Below are positions 33,843 to 43,629 of a stretch of 64,000 nucleotides of DNA, piece after piece. The stretch is from assembly GCF_000243675.2 (NCBI RefSeq), contig NZ_AHMM02000005.1, forward strand, positions 1 through 64,000. The letters run 5' to 3'. Every line of letters begins with the position of its first letter. The stretch's first letter is position 1. This stretch comes from Leptospira inadai serovar Lyme str. 10 (GTDB lineage: Bacteria; Spirochaetota; Leptospiria; Leptospirales; Leptospiraceae). The position numbers were made by a program, and so were the translations under genes. The notes under the pieces were generated by a model, which was not told the DNA's origin, made no database searches, and worked only from the letters and a program-made list of their open reading frames with translations.

Positions 33843-35489
33843 TTACGACGATTCTTTGAGCGAATCTTCCCGATTAATTCTGTATCCGTTGAACTGACGA
33901 TATCCGTTGGGGCTGAAACCGGTTAATTTTTTGAATTCTAGATTAAATGCGGATTTGGAACTAAAACCGGATTTAACTCGGACCTCGGCAATCGATAATT
34001 TCGGGGTAAGAAGGAGTAATTTTTTGGCCTCTTCTATTCTATACTGGTTCATTAAAGTAGGAAAATTCGTCTTAAATTCCACGTTTATGATTTCGGAAAG
34101 TTGATGGATTCCGATTCCCAATTCCTTGGCTAAATGTTCTTCCTTCAGAGAATTTTTTAAAAATATTTTGTCCTCTTGAATCATCGTGAGAATACGGGAA
34201 ACTAAGCTCCCCACTTCCAACGAGGAAACCGTACTCTTTCGATTTCCGGACTTGGAGGGTTCGGAATAAAAATATCCCTCGGCACCGATCGAAAATAGGC
34301 AATAATTCGAAATAAACATGTGGAAAGGAGCAAAAAAAACGACGGAGAATATCGCGATTTCGTTATATGGATAAAAATCGAAATGGTAAAGCGACTTAGC
34401 CGAATTCAACAGAAAGAAAACGGTCCAGGAAAATAAATAAACGATTACCGTCGGTCTTCCGGAACCGAGTATCGACCTATGCGATTTTATAAAAAAATAA
34501 ATCGTAAGCGCCGAAGCTCCCGCTAGGATGAGAATCCGATATTCGAATACCGGCTCCGATACGGGAATCAGCAAGAAAGAAAATCCGAATAGGAGGGCCG
34601 ATAAGGAGATCCAATTTCCCTTTTGCTTTCCGTTCCAAATTCTTTCAACCGAAAGAAAAAAAGGAAATAAGGAGATATAGGATACGGTTTGAAAAAGAAA
34701 GTACGGATATTCCGTTATTCTTCCGCTTACACCCCAAAATAAAGCGAAAGACTTTATATGCAAAAAATAAAAGAAGAATAAGGAAATTAAGATATACGCA
34801 TGAAGAGCCGGGAAAACCGCCTTTTTGCGTCGAATCCAATAAATCATTCCTAAAACCCAAGTAAATATCGTTAAAAGAAAAATGAAAATCACCGAAGCGC
34901 CGCGCACTGACTCTCCCTTTTCCATCGTGCTTTGGCCCTGCACTTTAACGGGAAAGTTCGCGTACGTAATGTCCTCGGTAGAATAAAAATAATAATAAAA
35001 TGTTTTCGTTTCCCCCGATCGTAACCGAATCGGAAAAGAAGGAAAGCGTGGAACAAGGTACCCTCGGAAATTCTTATCCTCGCTCTGAACATAGAAGTCT
35101 CGTTCAAATCGGCCTTCGGACGAAAAAGCGCAGAATTCGATTCGAGAAAGATTGGTTGAGAAAAAAACGAGTCGTTTATCAACGTCATTTCCCGTTTCAT
35201 TCTTAAAAGTAAACCTTAGCCAATTGCCGAAATTAGTTTTGCGCACTCTTAAGGTATTAGGAATCGGATTCGTGTGCCATTCCAGTTTTCGTACTTTTTC
35301 CAATCCTCGATCGGAGCAGCCGACTACAGCAGTCCCCCTATACCTATATTCGGCTTGAGAACTTATATTCAGCGTATCGGGAGTACTTGTAGTGATAGAA
35401 ATCGGATCTGCTGTTATTATCTTAGGAGACAGCAAGGAAAGAAGTGCGGAAACGAGTATGAGAGAATGAGAATAGTTTCGAATCTTCAT
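33843..35489 (-). CDS. 7TM-DISM membrane sensor fused to AraC-family DNA-binding domain
   Basis: The 548-residue one-component membrane regulator has a signal peptide (SLILVSALLSLLSPKIITAD) and an extracytoplasmic DISMED2-like beta domain (WLRFTFKNETGNDVDKRLVF). Seven hydrophobic helices follow at about residues 200-390 (VIFIFLLTIFTWVLGMIYWI, HAYILISLFFFYFLHIK and others). The cytoplasmic C-terminal AraC pair of HTHs is EEHLAKELGIGIHQLSEIIN then IAEVRVKSGFSSKSAFNLEF, ending FKKLTGFSPNGYRQF. It should sense an external ligand, probably a carbohydrate-like molecule as proposed for this family, and regulate transcription from the membrane. It is convergent with the HdeD-like gene, and the target genes are unknown. 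Confidence 0.88.
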   Translation of the reverse strand: MKIRNYSHSLILVSALLSLLSPKIITADPISITTSTPDTLNISSQAEYRYRGTAVVGCSDRGLEKVRKLEWHTNPIPNTLRVRKTNFGNWLRFTFKNETGNDVDKRLVFFSTNLSRIEFCAFSSEGRFERDFYVQSEDKNFRGYLVPRFPSFPIRLRSGETKTFYYYFYSTEDITYANFPVKVQGQSTMEKGESVRGASVIFIFLLTIFTWVLGMIYWIRRKKAVFPALHAYILISLFFFYFLHIKSFALFWGVSGRITEYPYFLFQTVSYISLFPFFLSVERIWNGKQKGNWISLSALLFGFSFLLIPVSEPVFEYRILILAGASALTIYFFIKSHRSILGSGRPTVIVYLFSWTVFFLLNSAKSLYHFDFYPYNEIAIFSVVFFAPFHMFISNYCLFSIGAEGYFYSEPSKSGNRKSTVSSLEVGSLVSRILTMIQEDKIFLKNSLKEEHLAKELGIGIHQLSEIINVEFKTNFPTLMNQYRIEEAKKLLLLTPKLSIAEVRVKSGFSSKSAFNLEFKKLTGFSPNGYRQFNGYRINREDSLKESS

Positions 35490-35952
35490 ATTTTATTTGG
35501 CTCTACTCAAAGCGGTAAACTCAAACCATTAGGACATCCGGAAAAAACCCGAAAAAATCGGAATAATATCGCTCTCTTGATATTTAAAGCGGAACGGACG
35601 TCAAACAAAAATGCACATTTCGGTTACCGGATATATCGCTTAGCGAAATAAAGAAAGAGAAGAGAACTCCAATACGCTTTCGATAAAAATTTCACCGATA
35701 AACGGAAAGCTTTCGAAGGTCGATATGAATTTTTATTCCTTTTATCCGGAAGCAACGATCCGAATCCGAACTCTCCTTATTCGACAATCGATTACAGAAT
35801 GAACGAGCGATACAATATAAAATCTTGCTAATATAGATCGTCCAACTTTTTAAATGTGGACAACTTTTTACGCGGTTTTAGGCATGAAAATGCAAACTCA
35901 CTTGACATGCGGGGGATCAAATAAAACGAAGATACTAGGGTTCGACAAGTCG
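35490..35952. other. Intergenic stretch without a supported gene
   Basis: About 460 bases between the AraC-type sensor and a small exported protein. It is AT-rich, with scattered short ORFs that look random. A TTGACA at 35902 has no convincing -10 at the right spacing. I see no repeat, RNA or gene remnant here. Confidence 0.4.
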
Positions 35953-36285
35953 ATGGAAAAATTTATCGGTAGACTATTAAGATACAGCGCCATTGCGCTA
36001 GTCTTATGCTTGTCCGTTAATATTGCCCTCACGAAACCGTTTGCTCAAAAAGAGAAATTTCGTGCCGAAACTGAAACGGAGGATTCTCTAGAAGTACGGG
36101 AAGAGCGTCCCGAGCAGGACCAATCTAATTTTTCTCTCTCGGGTTTGATTCCGGCGGAGTATATCGATTATCCTAGTTTCACTTACGAATTTTCCTACGT
36201 CATAGGTCTCCTTTTATCCTCTTTATATTCCATTCTTCTTTTACCTTCCCTATTAAATATCCCTCCCCCTTCCTGCAAAGTTTAA
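35953..36285 (+). CDS. Small membrane/exported protein of unknown function upstream of an RND pump
   Basis: From ATG 35953 the product has 110 residues. A hydrophobic start (YSAIALVLCLSVNIALTKPF) serves as signal or anchor, an acidic middle follows (ETETEDSLEVREERPEQDQS), and the C-terminal segment is hydrophobic (YVIGLLLSSLYSILLLPSLL). An upstream in-frame ATG would give 143 residues but places a non-hydrophobic lead before the signal. It lies 133 bases before the RND gene and could be a small accessory protein. It is far too small to be the missing membrane-fusion protein. Confidence 0.5.
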   Translation: MEKFIGRLLRYSAIALVLCLSVNIALTKPFAQKEKFRAETETEDSLEVREERPEQDQSNFSLSGLIPAEYIDYPSFTYEFSYVIGLLLSSLYSILLLPSLLNIPPPSCKV

Positions 36286-36323
36286 AAGATTCAAGCACGG
36301 CGCGTAGAGCGCTTCGCAACTTT

Positions 36324-36338
36324 ATTCTAATTTAGAAT
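36324..36338. promoter_or_regulatory. Small inverted repeat upstream of the RND operon
   Basis: ATTCTAA and TTAGAAT surround a single T, about 80 bases before the RND start codon. The size and position would suit a regulator binding site. No partner regulator gene is adjacent, so this is tentative. Confidence 0.3.
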
Positions 36339-36418
36339 TATTCTTCAATAGAGTAACGCTCCGTATCCAGGCGAAGTTCGAAGCATATAAGATAAGAAAT
36401 CGTGGGACGAGGTACCCG

Positions 36419-39400
36419 ATGAGCCAAAAGAATAAAAACATTCAAACCCTTCCCATACGGAGCGAAAGCTCGTCTCCAAACGACGTCGCTCCCGATTCCT
36501 ATGCCGAGGCGGTTCAGCAGGTTAACCAGGCAGGCATTGCCGCATTTTCCGTAAAGAACCCTCACTTAATGATCGTCTCTTGCATTATCGTTCTCGTTTT
36601 AGGAGTTCTGGCCTTGTTCCAGATGCCTCGGGATCTCCTACCCCCATCCAAACAACCTGCAGTTCAAATACTGGACGTTTATTGGGGAATGCCGACTTCC
36701 AGTACCGAAACCATTTTAACTTGGAAGTTCGAGAGATATACGGGTCAAGCCCCCGGACTGATCCACCAAGAATCGAAATCTTATCCCGGCGTAAGCGTGG
36801 TTAATAATTTCTTCGACGAAGATTCCACATCGAGACCGGAAGCCATGGCATCCACCGTGGGCTATATCATGTCGGTGCTCCGGAGACTTCCGCCGGGCGC
36901 CATGCCTCCGATCGTTCTGCCGTTCGACCCGATGGGTTCTACTCCGGTTTGTCTTGTTGCAGTGAGCGGAGATTTCGAAGTTAACGAACTTTATGATAGA
37001 GGTCAATACGACGTTCGTCGTGCCTTGCAAGGAACTCCGGGAACCATAGCTCCCACCGTTATGGGTGGAGCGGAAAAGCAAGTCATCATCGAATTAGATC
37101 CGCTCAAATTGAAACAGTACGATATGTCCGCGGCGGAAGCGATGGATAAGATCGGACGATTAAATACGTTTATTCCGGCAGGCGACGTTAAGATCGGCGA
37201 CTTCGATTATCCGATCTATACTAACGGGGTCGCGGACAGCATCCAAGCCTTCGACGACTTCCCTCTCCGAAGCAGGGAAGGAGTATCCGTTTTTGTCAAA
37301 AACGTGGGTAAAACCAAGGAGTCTAGCATTGTTCAGACCGAAATGGTCACGTTAAACGGCAAGGAAATCGTATACGTTCCGGTCTTACGCCAACAAGGAG
37401 CGAACACGTTAGCCGTCGTTGACGCGGCCAGAGAAGCGATGAAAAGTCTGGAAAAGGAGATTAAAGGTCTTAAATTGAATATCGTCGCCGACACGACCGT
37501 ATTCATCCGCAAAGCCGTCGAAACCGTGGGAGAAGAAGCCATGTTCGGAGGCGGCTTGGCGGCCCTGATGGTCTTTCTTTTTCTGGGTAATCCTCGCGCG
37601 ACCTTCGCGACCTTACTTTCCCTTCCTTTTTCCACTCTATTCGTGTTGATGGGCTTAAAGGCTACGGGATCGACGATCAATATCATGACGTTAGGCGGAA
37701 TGGCACTTTCTATCGGTCTACTCGTGGACAACTCGATCGTCGCAATCGAAAATATTATGCGACATCTCGCGGAAGATAAGGATCCGAATAGAATTCGGGT
37801 AGTCGTAAGGGCGGCGCAGGAAGTCACTCCGCCGATCATCGCGGTGACTCTTTGCAACGTAGTCGTACTATTCCCGATCCTACTTACGAAGGGAGTCGTA
37901 AACGTCCTCTTCGGAGCGATTGCAAAAACCGTAATGCTCGCGATAACGGGTTCCTTATTATCCGAAACGGCAATCATTCCTCTCTTTGCAAGTCGCTTCC
38001 TAACGGGTGAACCGCCTAAACTTCCGAAGTTCTTCCAAGTGATCCAGGACCTAATCGCCGGCCTCACTGAAATTTACGGCAGGGCACTCGAAAAAGTAAT
38101 GACCAAGACTAGGGCGGTCGTAATCGGAATCTGCATTTTGTTCGCGATCGGCGCCGCCGCATTGCCGTTTATCGGAACGGAACTTTTTCCGCGGGCAGAT
38201 GCGGGCAGCTTCGTTTTACATCTGAGACTTCCCTCCGGCCTTCGAATCGAGGAAACGAGCGAGAAAGCCAAGCAGGTGGAAGCCAAGCTCAAAGAATGGA
38301 TTAAAAGCGATCTGGAAATGGTGCTTTCCGATTCAGGATTGTATCAGGGATTTCCGGCAGCTTTTTCACAAAACGGCGGAACGCAAGATGTGACGATGAC
38401 CGTCGAGCTAAAGGAAAATCGAAAGAAAACTTCCCAGTACTACGCGCGAATCATTCGGGAAAAACTACCTCAGGAATTTCCGAACGTCGATATAGGCGTA
38501 GAATTGGGCGGACTTCTTTCCTCTTCACTGAACGGAGGCGCGCAGGCGCCGATAAACGTTCAAGTCAAAGGTTCGAACGCCGGAAAAGCCTATGAAATCG
38601 CCAAAAGCTTACTGCCAGACATCAAGGCCGTCAAGGGAGCGACCGACGTTCGTATTTTAGAAAACTTTGATACTCCGGCGATCGAAGTGAACATAAATAG
38701 AAAGAAGGCGGACGCCCAAGGAGTTCTTACGGACGAAATCGTTCAGAATATAGTAAGCGCCTTGGCGGGAAGTATCGTTTACAAGCCTACGATCTGGGTC
38801 GACCCGAAGAGCGGCATAGACTACGCGTTAGGCGTCCGTTTCCCCGAAGAAAAATTTCAAACGATGAAGGATTTCGAAAATATTCCGGTAACCGGTAAAT
38901 TTCAAGAGAGAGCCATCCCGCTTTCCCAGCTTTCCGATATCGAACAAACCCAAGGTCCGACCGTATTAAGTCGGGTAAATATGAAACGAACCGTAAACAT
39001 CATGCTGGACTCTCAGGACCGCGATGTTGGAAGCGTTTCTTCCGAGATCGAAAAGATCATAAAGAGCGTTAAAGTCCCGGACGGATATAAGATCGCAATT
39101 ACGGGAGAAATCGAAAAAATGCGGGACGCTCTTTCTCAACTAGGGGGCGGCTTCTTTCTCTCCGCGTTTCTAGTTTACATGATTCTCGTAGTGCAATTTA
39201 GATCCTTCCTGTTACCGGGTATCATGATGCTCACGGTACCGTTGGGGATGATCGGAATCGCCTTAATGTTCTCCATTACGGGAACATACTATAGCCTCCA
39301 GGCAGGAATCGGCACCATTTTTCTCATCGGCATCGCCGTTTCCAACGGGGTTCTCTTGATCGAGTTCATTCTCCATATGATCGAGCACGAAAAGATGAAT

Positions 39401-39640
39401 CTTGACGAAGGAATTATAGCCGGAGCGAAGGCGAGATTGCGGCCCATTATGATGACTTCGTTGGCTTCCATGTTGGGTTTAACTCCTATGGCAATCGGTT
39501 TCGGAAAAGGTGCGGAAGCGAATATCCCGCTGGGCAGAGCGGTCATAGGAGGTCAATTTCTTGCTACTCTGCTTACTCTATTCGTTCTACCGACCGTATT
39601 CAGATATCTTTACCGAAAATTTTATCTGAAGGGAAATTAA
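36419..39640 (+). CDS. RND efflux transporter, HAE1 (AcrB-like) type
   Basis: The 1073-residue inner-membrane proton-driven pump has 12 expected membrane helices. The first follows NPHLMIVSCIIVLVLGVLAL, and large periplasmic loops follow TM1 and TM7. TM4 carries the proton-relay Asp 437 in GLLVDNSIVAIENIMRH. Other hallmarks are PRATFATLLSLPFSTLFVLM, the second-half FRSFLLPGIMMLTVPLGMIG and ARLRPIMMTSLASMLGLTPM. It is HAE1-like rather than metal CzcA-like by the VDNSIV pattern. A 60-residue cytoplasmic N-terminal extension is longer than usual. A TolC gene follows after 5 bases, but no periplasmic adaptor gene is adjacent. Substrates are unknown. Confidence 0.93.
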   Translation: MSQKNKNIQTLPIRSESSSPNDVAPDSYAEAVQQVNQAGIAAFSVKNPHLMIVSCIIVLVLGVLALFQMPRDLLPPSKQPAVQILDVYWGMPTSSTETILTWKFERYTGQAPGLIHQESKSYPGVSVVNNFFDEDSTSRPEAMASTVGYIMSVLRRLPPGAMPPIVLPFDPMGSTPVCLVAVSGDFEVNELYDRGQYDVRRALQGTPGTIAPTVMGGAEKQVIIELDPLKLKQYDMSAAEAMDKIGRLNTFIPAGDVKIGDFDYPIYTNGVADSIQAFDDFPLRSREGVSVFVKNVGKTKESSIVQTEMVTLNGKEIVYVPVLRQQGANTLAVVDAAREAMKSLEKEIKGLKLNIVADTTVFIRKAVETVGEEAMFGGGLAALMVFLFLGNPRATFATLLSLPFSTLFVLMGLKATGSTINIMTLGGMALSIGLLVDNSIVAIENIMRHLAEDKDPNRIRVVVRAAQEVTPPIIAVTLCNVVVLFPILLTKGVVNVLFGAIAKTVMLAITGSLLSETAIIPLFASRFLTGEPPKLPKFFQVIQDLIAGLTEIYGRALEKVMTKTRAVVIGICILFAIGAAALPFIGTELFPRADAGSFVLHLRLPSGLRIEETSEKAKQVEAKLKEWIKSDLEMVLSDSGLYQGFPAAFSQNGGTQDVTMTVELKENRKKTSQYYARIIREKLPQEFPNVDIGVELGGLLSSSLNGGAQAPINVQVKGSNAGKAYEIAKSLLPDIKAVKGATDVRILENFDTPAIEVNINRKKADAQGVLTDEIVQNIVSALAGSIVYKPTIWVDPKSGIDYALGVRFPEEKFQTMKDFENIPVTGKFQERAIPLSQLSDIEQTQGPTVLSRVNMKRTVNIMLDSQDRDVGSVSSEIEKIIKSVKVPDGYKIAITGEIEKMRDALSQLGGGFFLSAFLVYMILVVQFRSFLLPGIMMLTVPLGMIGIALMFSITGTYYSLQAGIGTIFLIGIAVSNGVLLIEFILHMIEHEKMNLDEGIIAGAKARLRPIMMTSLASMLGLTPMAIGFGKGAEANIPLGRAVIGGQFLATLLTLFVLPTVFRYLYRKFYLKGN

Positions 39641-39645
39641 CTCCT

Positions 39646-41004
39646 ATGAAATTTCCAGGCGAAGTCATGAATCTTATATCAAATAAACTAATAAATATAA
39701 TAATAATATTCATTATTGTATTTTCTTCGACTCTATACTCCGAAACCGAAACGATACTTACGATCGAAGATCTGATGTCTAAGGCCGAAAAAACCAGCCC
39801 CGACGTGGCCGCAAAGATTTTCCAAGCCAAGCAGGCGGAAGAAACGATAGGCGTCGCAAAATCCGCGTACATGCCGACCGCATATGCTTCGGGCATGATC
39901 ACTTCCGGCTTACCCGGCTCCTTCGGAGAGCCCGGAGTCATGGTGCCGAGAGGCGTGATGGTTTCTCCATTTCATGCAGGCCCGTCTGCCGGTATTTGGG
40001 GACAATACACTCTCTATGATTGGGGGAGAAGAGCGAATGACGTAAAGTTCGCGGAAAGCCAGGCAAAGGAAAGAAAAGAAGAGATTCGACTGACACGAAT
40101 CGAAGTGCTGGATACCTCGGTCAGAAGCTATTACTCCTGCGCTAGAAATAGAAGCATGATGGAATTATGGTCCGGTTTAACCGACGATTTGGAAACGATC
40201 CGCAGGGAAGTCCTTAGATTCGTAAGGAACGGACAAAAATCCGTAGTTGATAGATATTTAATAGAATCACAAGTCGAACAAATCAAAACGCAAACTAGCG
40301 ACTATGAGCTAAGATTAAAAAAGGCAAGAGAAGAATTAGGTTTATTAGTACAGGAAGATTGGAATAACTTTTCCTGCCCGACGATTCTTTCCATCAACCT
40401 AGGTAAATTGCCCGAACAGGAATCGTCTGTTGTAAGACTTACCGACCCCGCATTAGGAATCGGAAATGAATACGATAGCTCGCCGATCGTAAGTAGGGCA
40501 AAATTGGAACTGATTTCCGCCGAAGCGAAATTAGATCGCTCAAAAGCCGACTTTATGCCCGAACTTAAATCATCCTATTCCGTCGGCACGTTCAAGGAAG
40601 CACGTCTTGTTCCTTATCAAAATTATTCGGCGAATCTTTCCTTCGTCGTCCCCGTATTCGAAGGATTAAAGACGGTTAAGGAAGTAAAGGCCGCCGAGCA
40701 CGACGTTTCCGCAAAGAGAAAGGAATTGGAGGCGGCAAGAAAGAGAGTCGCAGAATTAAACGTGGGTTTAGGAAAGACGATCGATTCCTCGGCGTTGAGA
40801 ATCAAGCACCTTCGTACCGAGGTGGATCTTGCAAAGACGGCGTACGAAGTCGCAAGAAGTCGCTACGCGAATTACCAGGGAACCTTGGTCGATTTTCGGG
40901 AAGCCTTCCGGAACCTTTTACGAACCCAGGGAGAATTGATCGATGCCTACACCGAGTATTTGATTTATACCAAGGTGAAAGACTTGGTTAACGGAAAAAT
41001 ATAA
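39646..41004 (+). CDS. TolC-family outer membrane efflux protein
   Basis: The 452-residue outer-membrane channel has a signal peptide (LINIIIIFIIVFSSTLYS) followed by LTIEDLMSKAEKTSPDVAAK, the usual TolC start. Two long alpha-helical hairpin repeats follow (IEVLDTSVRSYYSCARNRSM; LRTEVDLAKTAYEVARSRYA), and the family ending is YQGTLVDFREAFRNLLRTQG. It starts 5 bases after the RND stop, so they are translationally coupled and should work in one tripartite pump. A second ATG eight codons downstream may be the true start. Confidence 0.9.
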   Translation: MKFPGEVMNLISNKLINIIIIFIIVFSSTLYSETETILTIEDLMSKAEKTSPDVAAKIFQAKQAEETIGVAKSAYMPTAYASGMITSGLPGSFGEPGVMVPRGVMVSPFHAGPSAGIWGQYTLYDWGRRANDVKFAESQAKERKEEIRLTRIEVLDTSVRSYYSCARNRSMMELWSGLTDDLETIRREVLRFVRNGQKSVVDRYLIESQVEQIKTQTSDYELRLKKAREELGLLVQEDWNNFSCPTILSINLGKLPEQESSVVRLTDPALGIGNEYDSSPIVSRAKLELISAEAKLDRSKADFMPELKSSYSVGTFKEARLVPYQNYSANLSFVVPVFEGLKTVKEVKAAEHDVSAKRKELEAARKRVAELNVGLGKTIDSSALRIKHLRTEVDLAKTAYEVARSRYANYQGTLVDFREAFRNLLRTQGELIDAYTEYLIYTKVKDLVNGKI

Positions 41005-41014
41005 GGAAACACTA

Positions 41015-41425
41015 ATGCATAATATTATAATTATAGCAACTTCAGTCTTAATTCTATCCTCCTTGAATTTCTCTAATTGCATGAACGGAAACTCGATCTA
41101 TACGAGCCAAAAGAATGCTAAAAAAATAATATTTCAAGTCGGAATACTCAAATGCATGTCTTCCGGAGGAAAGGCGAGCGATCTAGCCAATGTCCAGTCG
41201 TTAGTCACGGAAGTAATTTCACAAAACCCTACTCTCGCACCGTCCGACGAATCGGATCAGTATTTTAAAACGAGTGCGGTCCATAATTGCGAATCGGCGA
41301 TACTTGCCGCTTCGATCACAGGCTGCGACTTCAAGGATTTTATCGCGGCGGATTACTTTTCGGGTCATAAGATCTGCCACTTAACTCCTAGCCGGGAGTT
41401 TAGAATCGATCGAATGAACCATTAA
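41015..41425 (+). CDS. Small putative lipoprotein of unknown function in the RND-TolC operon
   Basis: The 136-residue product begins with a hydrophobic stretch (NIIIIATSVLILSSLNFSNC) that ends in a spirochaetal-style lipobox with Cys 22. The mature part contains four more Cys (LKCMSSGG, HNCESAIL, TGCDFKDF, HKICHLTP), which may form disulfides. No family is recognised. It lies 10 bases after the TolC stop and is probably co-expressed with the pump. Confidence 0.65.
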   Translation: MHNIIIIATSVLILSSLNFSNCMNGNSIYTSQKNAKKIIFQVGILKCMSSGGKASDLANVQSLVTEVISQNPTLAPSDESDQYFKTSAVHNCESAILAASITGCDFKDFIAADYFSGHKICHLTPSREFRIDRMNH

Positions 41426-41487
41426 TGAATTCAAGATAGGCGGGGTCGGCCCGTTTCTAATCGAAATCTTTTCGGAGTTTTTTCGTT

Positions 41488-42954
41488 ATGGGGAAATGGA
41501 CGATTTTATTCTTTTTCTCGGTAATCCATATCGTATCATTCGTATCGCCTCGATCGGCTCAAGAAGCTCCTGTCGAAACGAAACCGAATTTATCCGGCGA
41601 AACGGTGTCGAAACCGGCGGACACTTTATTACCGGGAAAACTTCGAATCCAAGGAATGCTACAAGTACGCGGCATTTCCGCTCAAAGAGATTCTAGCTTC
41701 TCGAACGGACACCGCGATTTCAACTCTGTTGATGCTAATTTTCGTCGAGTCCGGCTTGGGACGAACTACCGAGCGCAAAATTGGGGGTTTGCCTTAAATC
41801 TTCGTTTGGAAGATTTGATCAATTTCCCGAACACAAAGGAACGGAAAAACGCGAACGGAACCGTAACCGACGTATCGGTAAAGACCGACGGAGGAATTCT
41901 GCAGTCCGGGTATTTTTGGTTTCAGTTTCCCGTGTCCTGGGTGAGAGCGACTATAGGACAATTCAAAACTCCGTTCCAAAGAGAACAATTGGCGAATGCA
42001 AATCGGTTAGCGCTACCCGAAAGGGCATACGGAACATACCTTCTTCCCCGTTACGATATCGGAGGAATGATCGAGCTCGAACCCTTAAAGATGATATCGC
42101 AAGAACATTCAAAATATATAATTCTCTCCTTGGCGGCGACGAATGGAAAGGGGTCCAGCCTCAATGGAGTCGGAAATAAACAAGTTCTTACTTCCTATAA
42201 TACCACGGATACTCCGCTATTAATTTCTCCTCAACTCTCCTGGAGAATCGAATTCAATCCTTTCGGTGGAATCCTTAAGGACGGTAAAGACGCGGGTTGG
42301 ACGGAGGGGGAGGAAATTTTTTACCGGGAAACGAAACTATCCATCGGATTCGCGGGAGTTCAAACGAAAGAGCTATCGACGTTAGACCAGCTAAACCCGC
42401 AGATTCGCGGAGTCTCGCCTCTTAATTTAGAAATTCAACAAACGACGCCTTCAAACGGGACTGGAATCGGCCCGAACTCAAAACCGATCGGAATTACGGG
42501 AGTTCCTTTGGACCAAACCGGAACCTTTCGTCCTTCCTTCGGATTTGGAGCCCACACTTATGATTTCACATTCACCACGCATGGATTGTATGCTTCCGGC
42601 GCCTATACTAGTAGCTATGGTGCGGCTTCTCTCGGCACGGTATCTTACACGGGGACATTGGGTTATTCCATACCGATGGGCCATACGATTCTTTTGCCGC
42701 TTGTACGGTATGATCGGATCTGGGGGGATTTTAACGAGGATCAAAAATTGGAGCCGTACGAGAATTTGCAAGCTTGGTGGTTCGGGTTCGATTTATTCTT
42801 AAAAAGAAACGATCTAAAGATTCAAATATTCTATAAGGAACAACATGATTCGCTAGGAAAACATATGTATACAGGCACACCGTACGACTCGCATGATGGC
42901 ACCTTATATCTACAGTTGCAAGGAGCCTTCGACGCCGAAATATCGACGAAGTGA
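41488..42954 (+). CDS. OprO/OprP-type porin
   Basis: The 488-residue protein has a signal peptide (WTILFFFSVIHIVSFVSPRSA) and a beta-barrel pattern with alternating aromatic strands. It matches phosphate-selective porin O/P relatives: LRIQGMLQVRGISAQRD, the strand pair FRRVRLGTNYRAQNWGFALN, and the family hallmark WVRATIGQFKTPFQREQL followed by RLALPERAYGT. The C-terminal strands finish with YDSHDGTLYLQLQGAFDAE. It should form an anion- or sugar-permeable outer-membrane pore. It follows the RND-TolC-lipoprotein cluster after 62 bases, so it may be part of the same transport unit. Confidence 0.82.
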   Translation: MGKWTILFFFSVIHIVSFVSPRSAQEAPVETKPNLSGETVSKPADTLLPGKLRIQGMLQVRGISAQRDSSFSNGHRDFNSVDANFRRVRLGTNYRAQNWGFALNLRLEDLINFPNTKERKNANGTVTDVSVKTDGGILQSGYFWFQFPVSWVRATIGQFKTPFQREQLANANRLALPERAYGTYLLPRYDIGGMIELEPLKMISQEHSKYIILSLAATNGKGSSLNGVGNKQVLTSYNTTDTPLLISPQLSWRIEFNPFGGILKDGKDAGWTEGEEIFYRETKLSIGFAGVQTKELSTLDQLNPQIRGVSPLNLEIQQTTPSNGTGIGPNSKPIGITGVPLDQTGTFRPSFGFGAHTYDFTFTTHGLYASGAYTSSYGAASLGTVSYTGTLGYSIPMGHTILLPLVRYDRIWGDFNEDQKLEPYENLQAWWFGFDLFLKRNDLKIQIFYKEQHDSLGKHMYTGTPYDSHDGTLYLQLQGAFDAEISTK

Positions 42955-43113
42955 TTTCGGCTTGCAATCGAACCGGCGCATACGAACGAATACGGCTTGT
43001 AAAAACGAGAAATACCGTCTCGGGCTTCGAGTCTCGACCCGTGTTCCCGCAAAACCCTAGGCTCTGCTCATAAATATCTCGTTGCGATTTCCGTTCGGGG
43101 AAATCTCTAATCC

Positions 43114-43629
43114 TTAACGATCCTTTTTTCGAGCCGCAAGTTTTTGCTCGTAAAATTCTTTGCTCGCAGCATAAATCGATTTTTCGAATGTGGCAAAGAC
43201 GGTCCCGTTTTCGTTCTCGTATTTTAAAGGGAGATCGAACGTCGTCTCTCCGTTCTGTGAAATCTTCTCCTTCGTTTCGGCGATTAGTTCCTCCGAGATA
43301 AGAAAGCGAGTCTTGATTCTCTCCGTAATCGGTCTAATGAACTTAATCTTCGCCGCCTTATCCCAAACCACATAATCTTTTCCTAATATCCACATCATTA
43401 AAAGCATAAAATAAGGATCGACCGAACTATAAATGCTTCCTCCGTACACGGTACCGACCCGATTCAAAGTCCGCAAATTTAAGGAAAGCCCGATGTGTAA
43501 TTCCCTGAAATCGGACGATATGAATTCGATTTTACCTCCCGTACACCAAATACAAGGCCAATAGTTCAATTTGAATCGAAGCCAGCGGGATTCCCAAGAT
43601 TCCTTACGGTCTGTTGGAAATAATTTCAT
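43114..43629 (-). CDS. DUF4442 hot-dog-fold thioesterase-like protein
   Basis: The 171-residue protein has the DUF4442 layout: WLRFKLNYWPCIWCTGGKIE, RELHIGLSLNLRTLNRVGTV, the hot-dog helix YGGSIYSSVDPYFMLLMMWI and DYVVWDKAAKIKFIRPITER. This fold is related to acyl-CoA thioesterases, although the catalytic activity of the family is not established. Its ATG overlaps the stop of the MarR gene by 4 bases, so translation is coupled and the MarR protein probably controls it. Confidence 0.85.
   Translation of the reverse strand: MKLFPTDRKESWESRWLRFKLNYWPCIWCTGGKIEFISSDFRELHIGLSLNLRTLNRVGTVYGGSIYSSVDPYFMLLMMWILGKDYVVWDKAAKIKFIRPITERIKTRFLISEELIAETKEKISQNGETTFDLPLKYENENGTVFATFEKSIYAASKEFYEQKLAARKKDR

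Noticed and set aside
35902..35930. TTGACA as promoter of the small gene before the RND operon
   Set aside because: No acceptable -10 hexamer at 15-19 base spacing.
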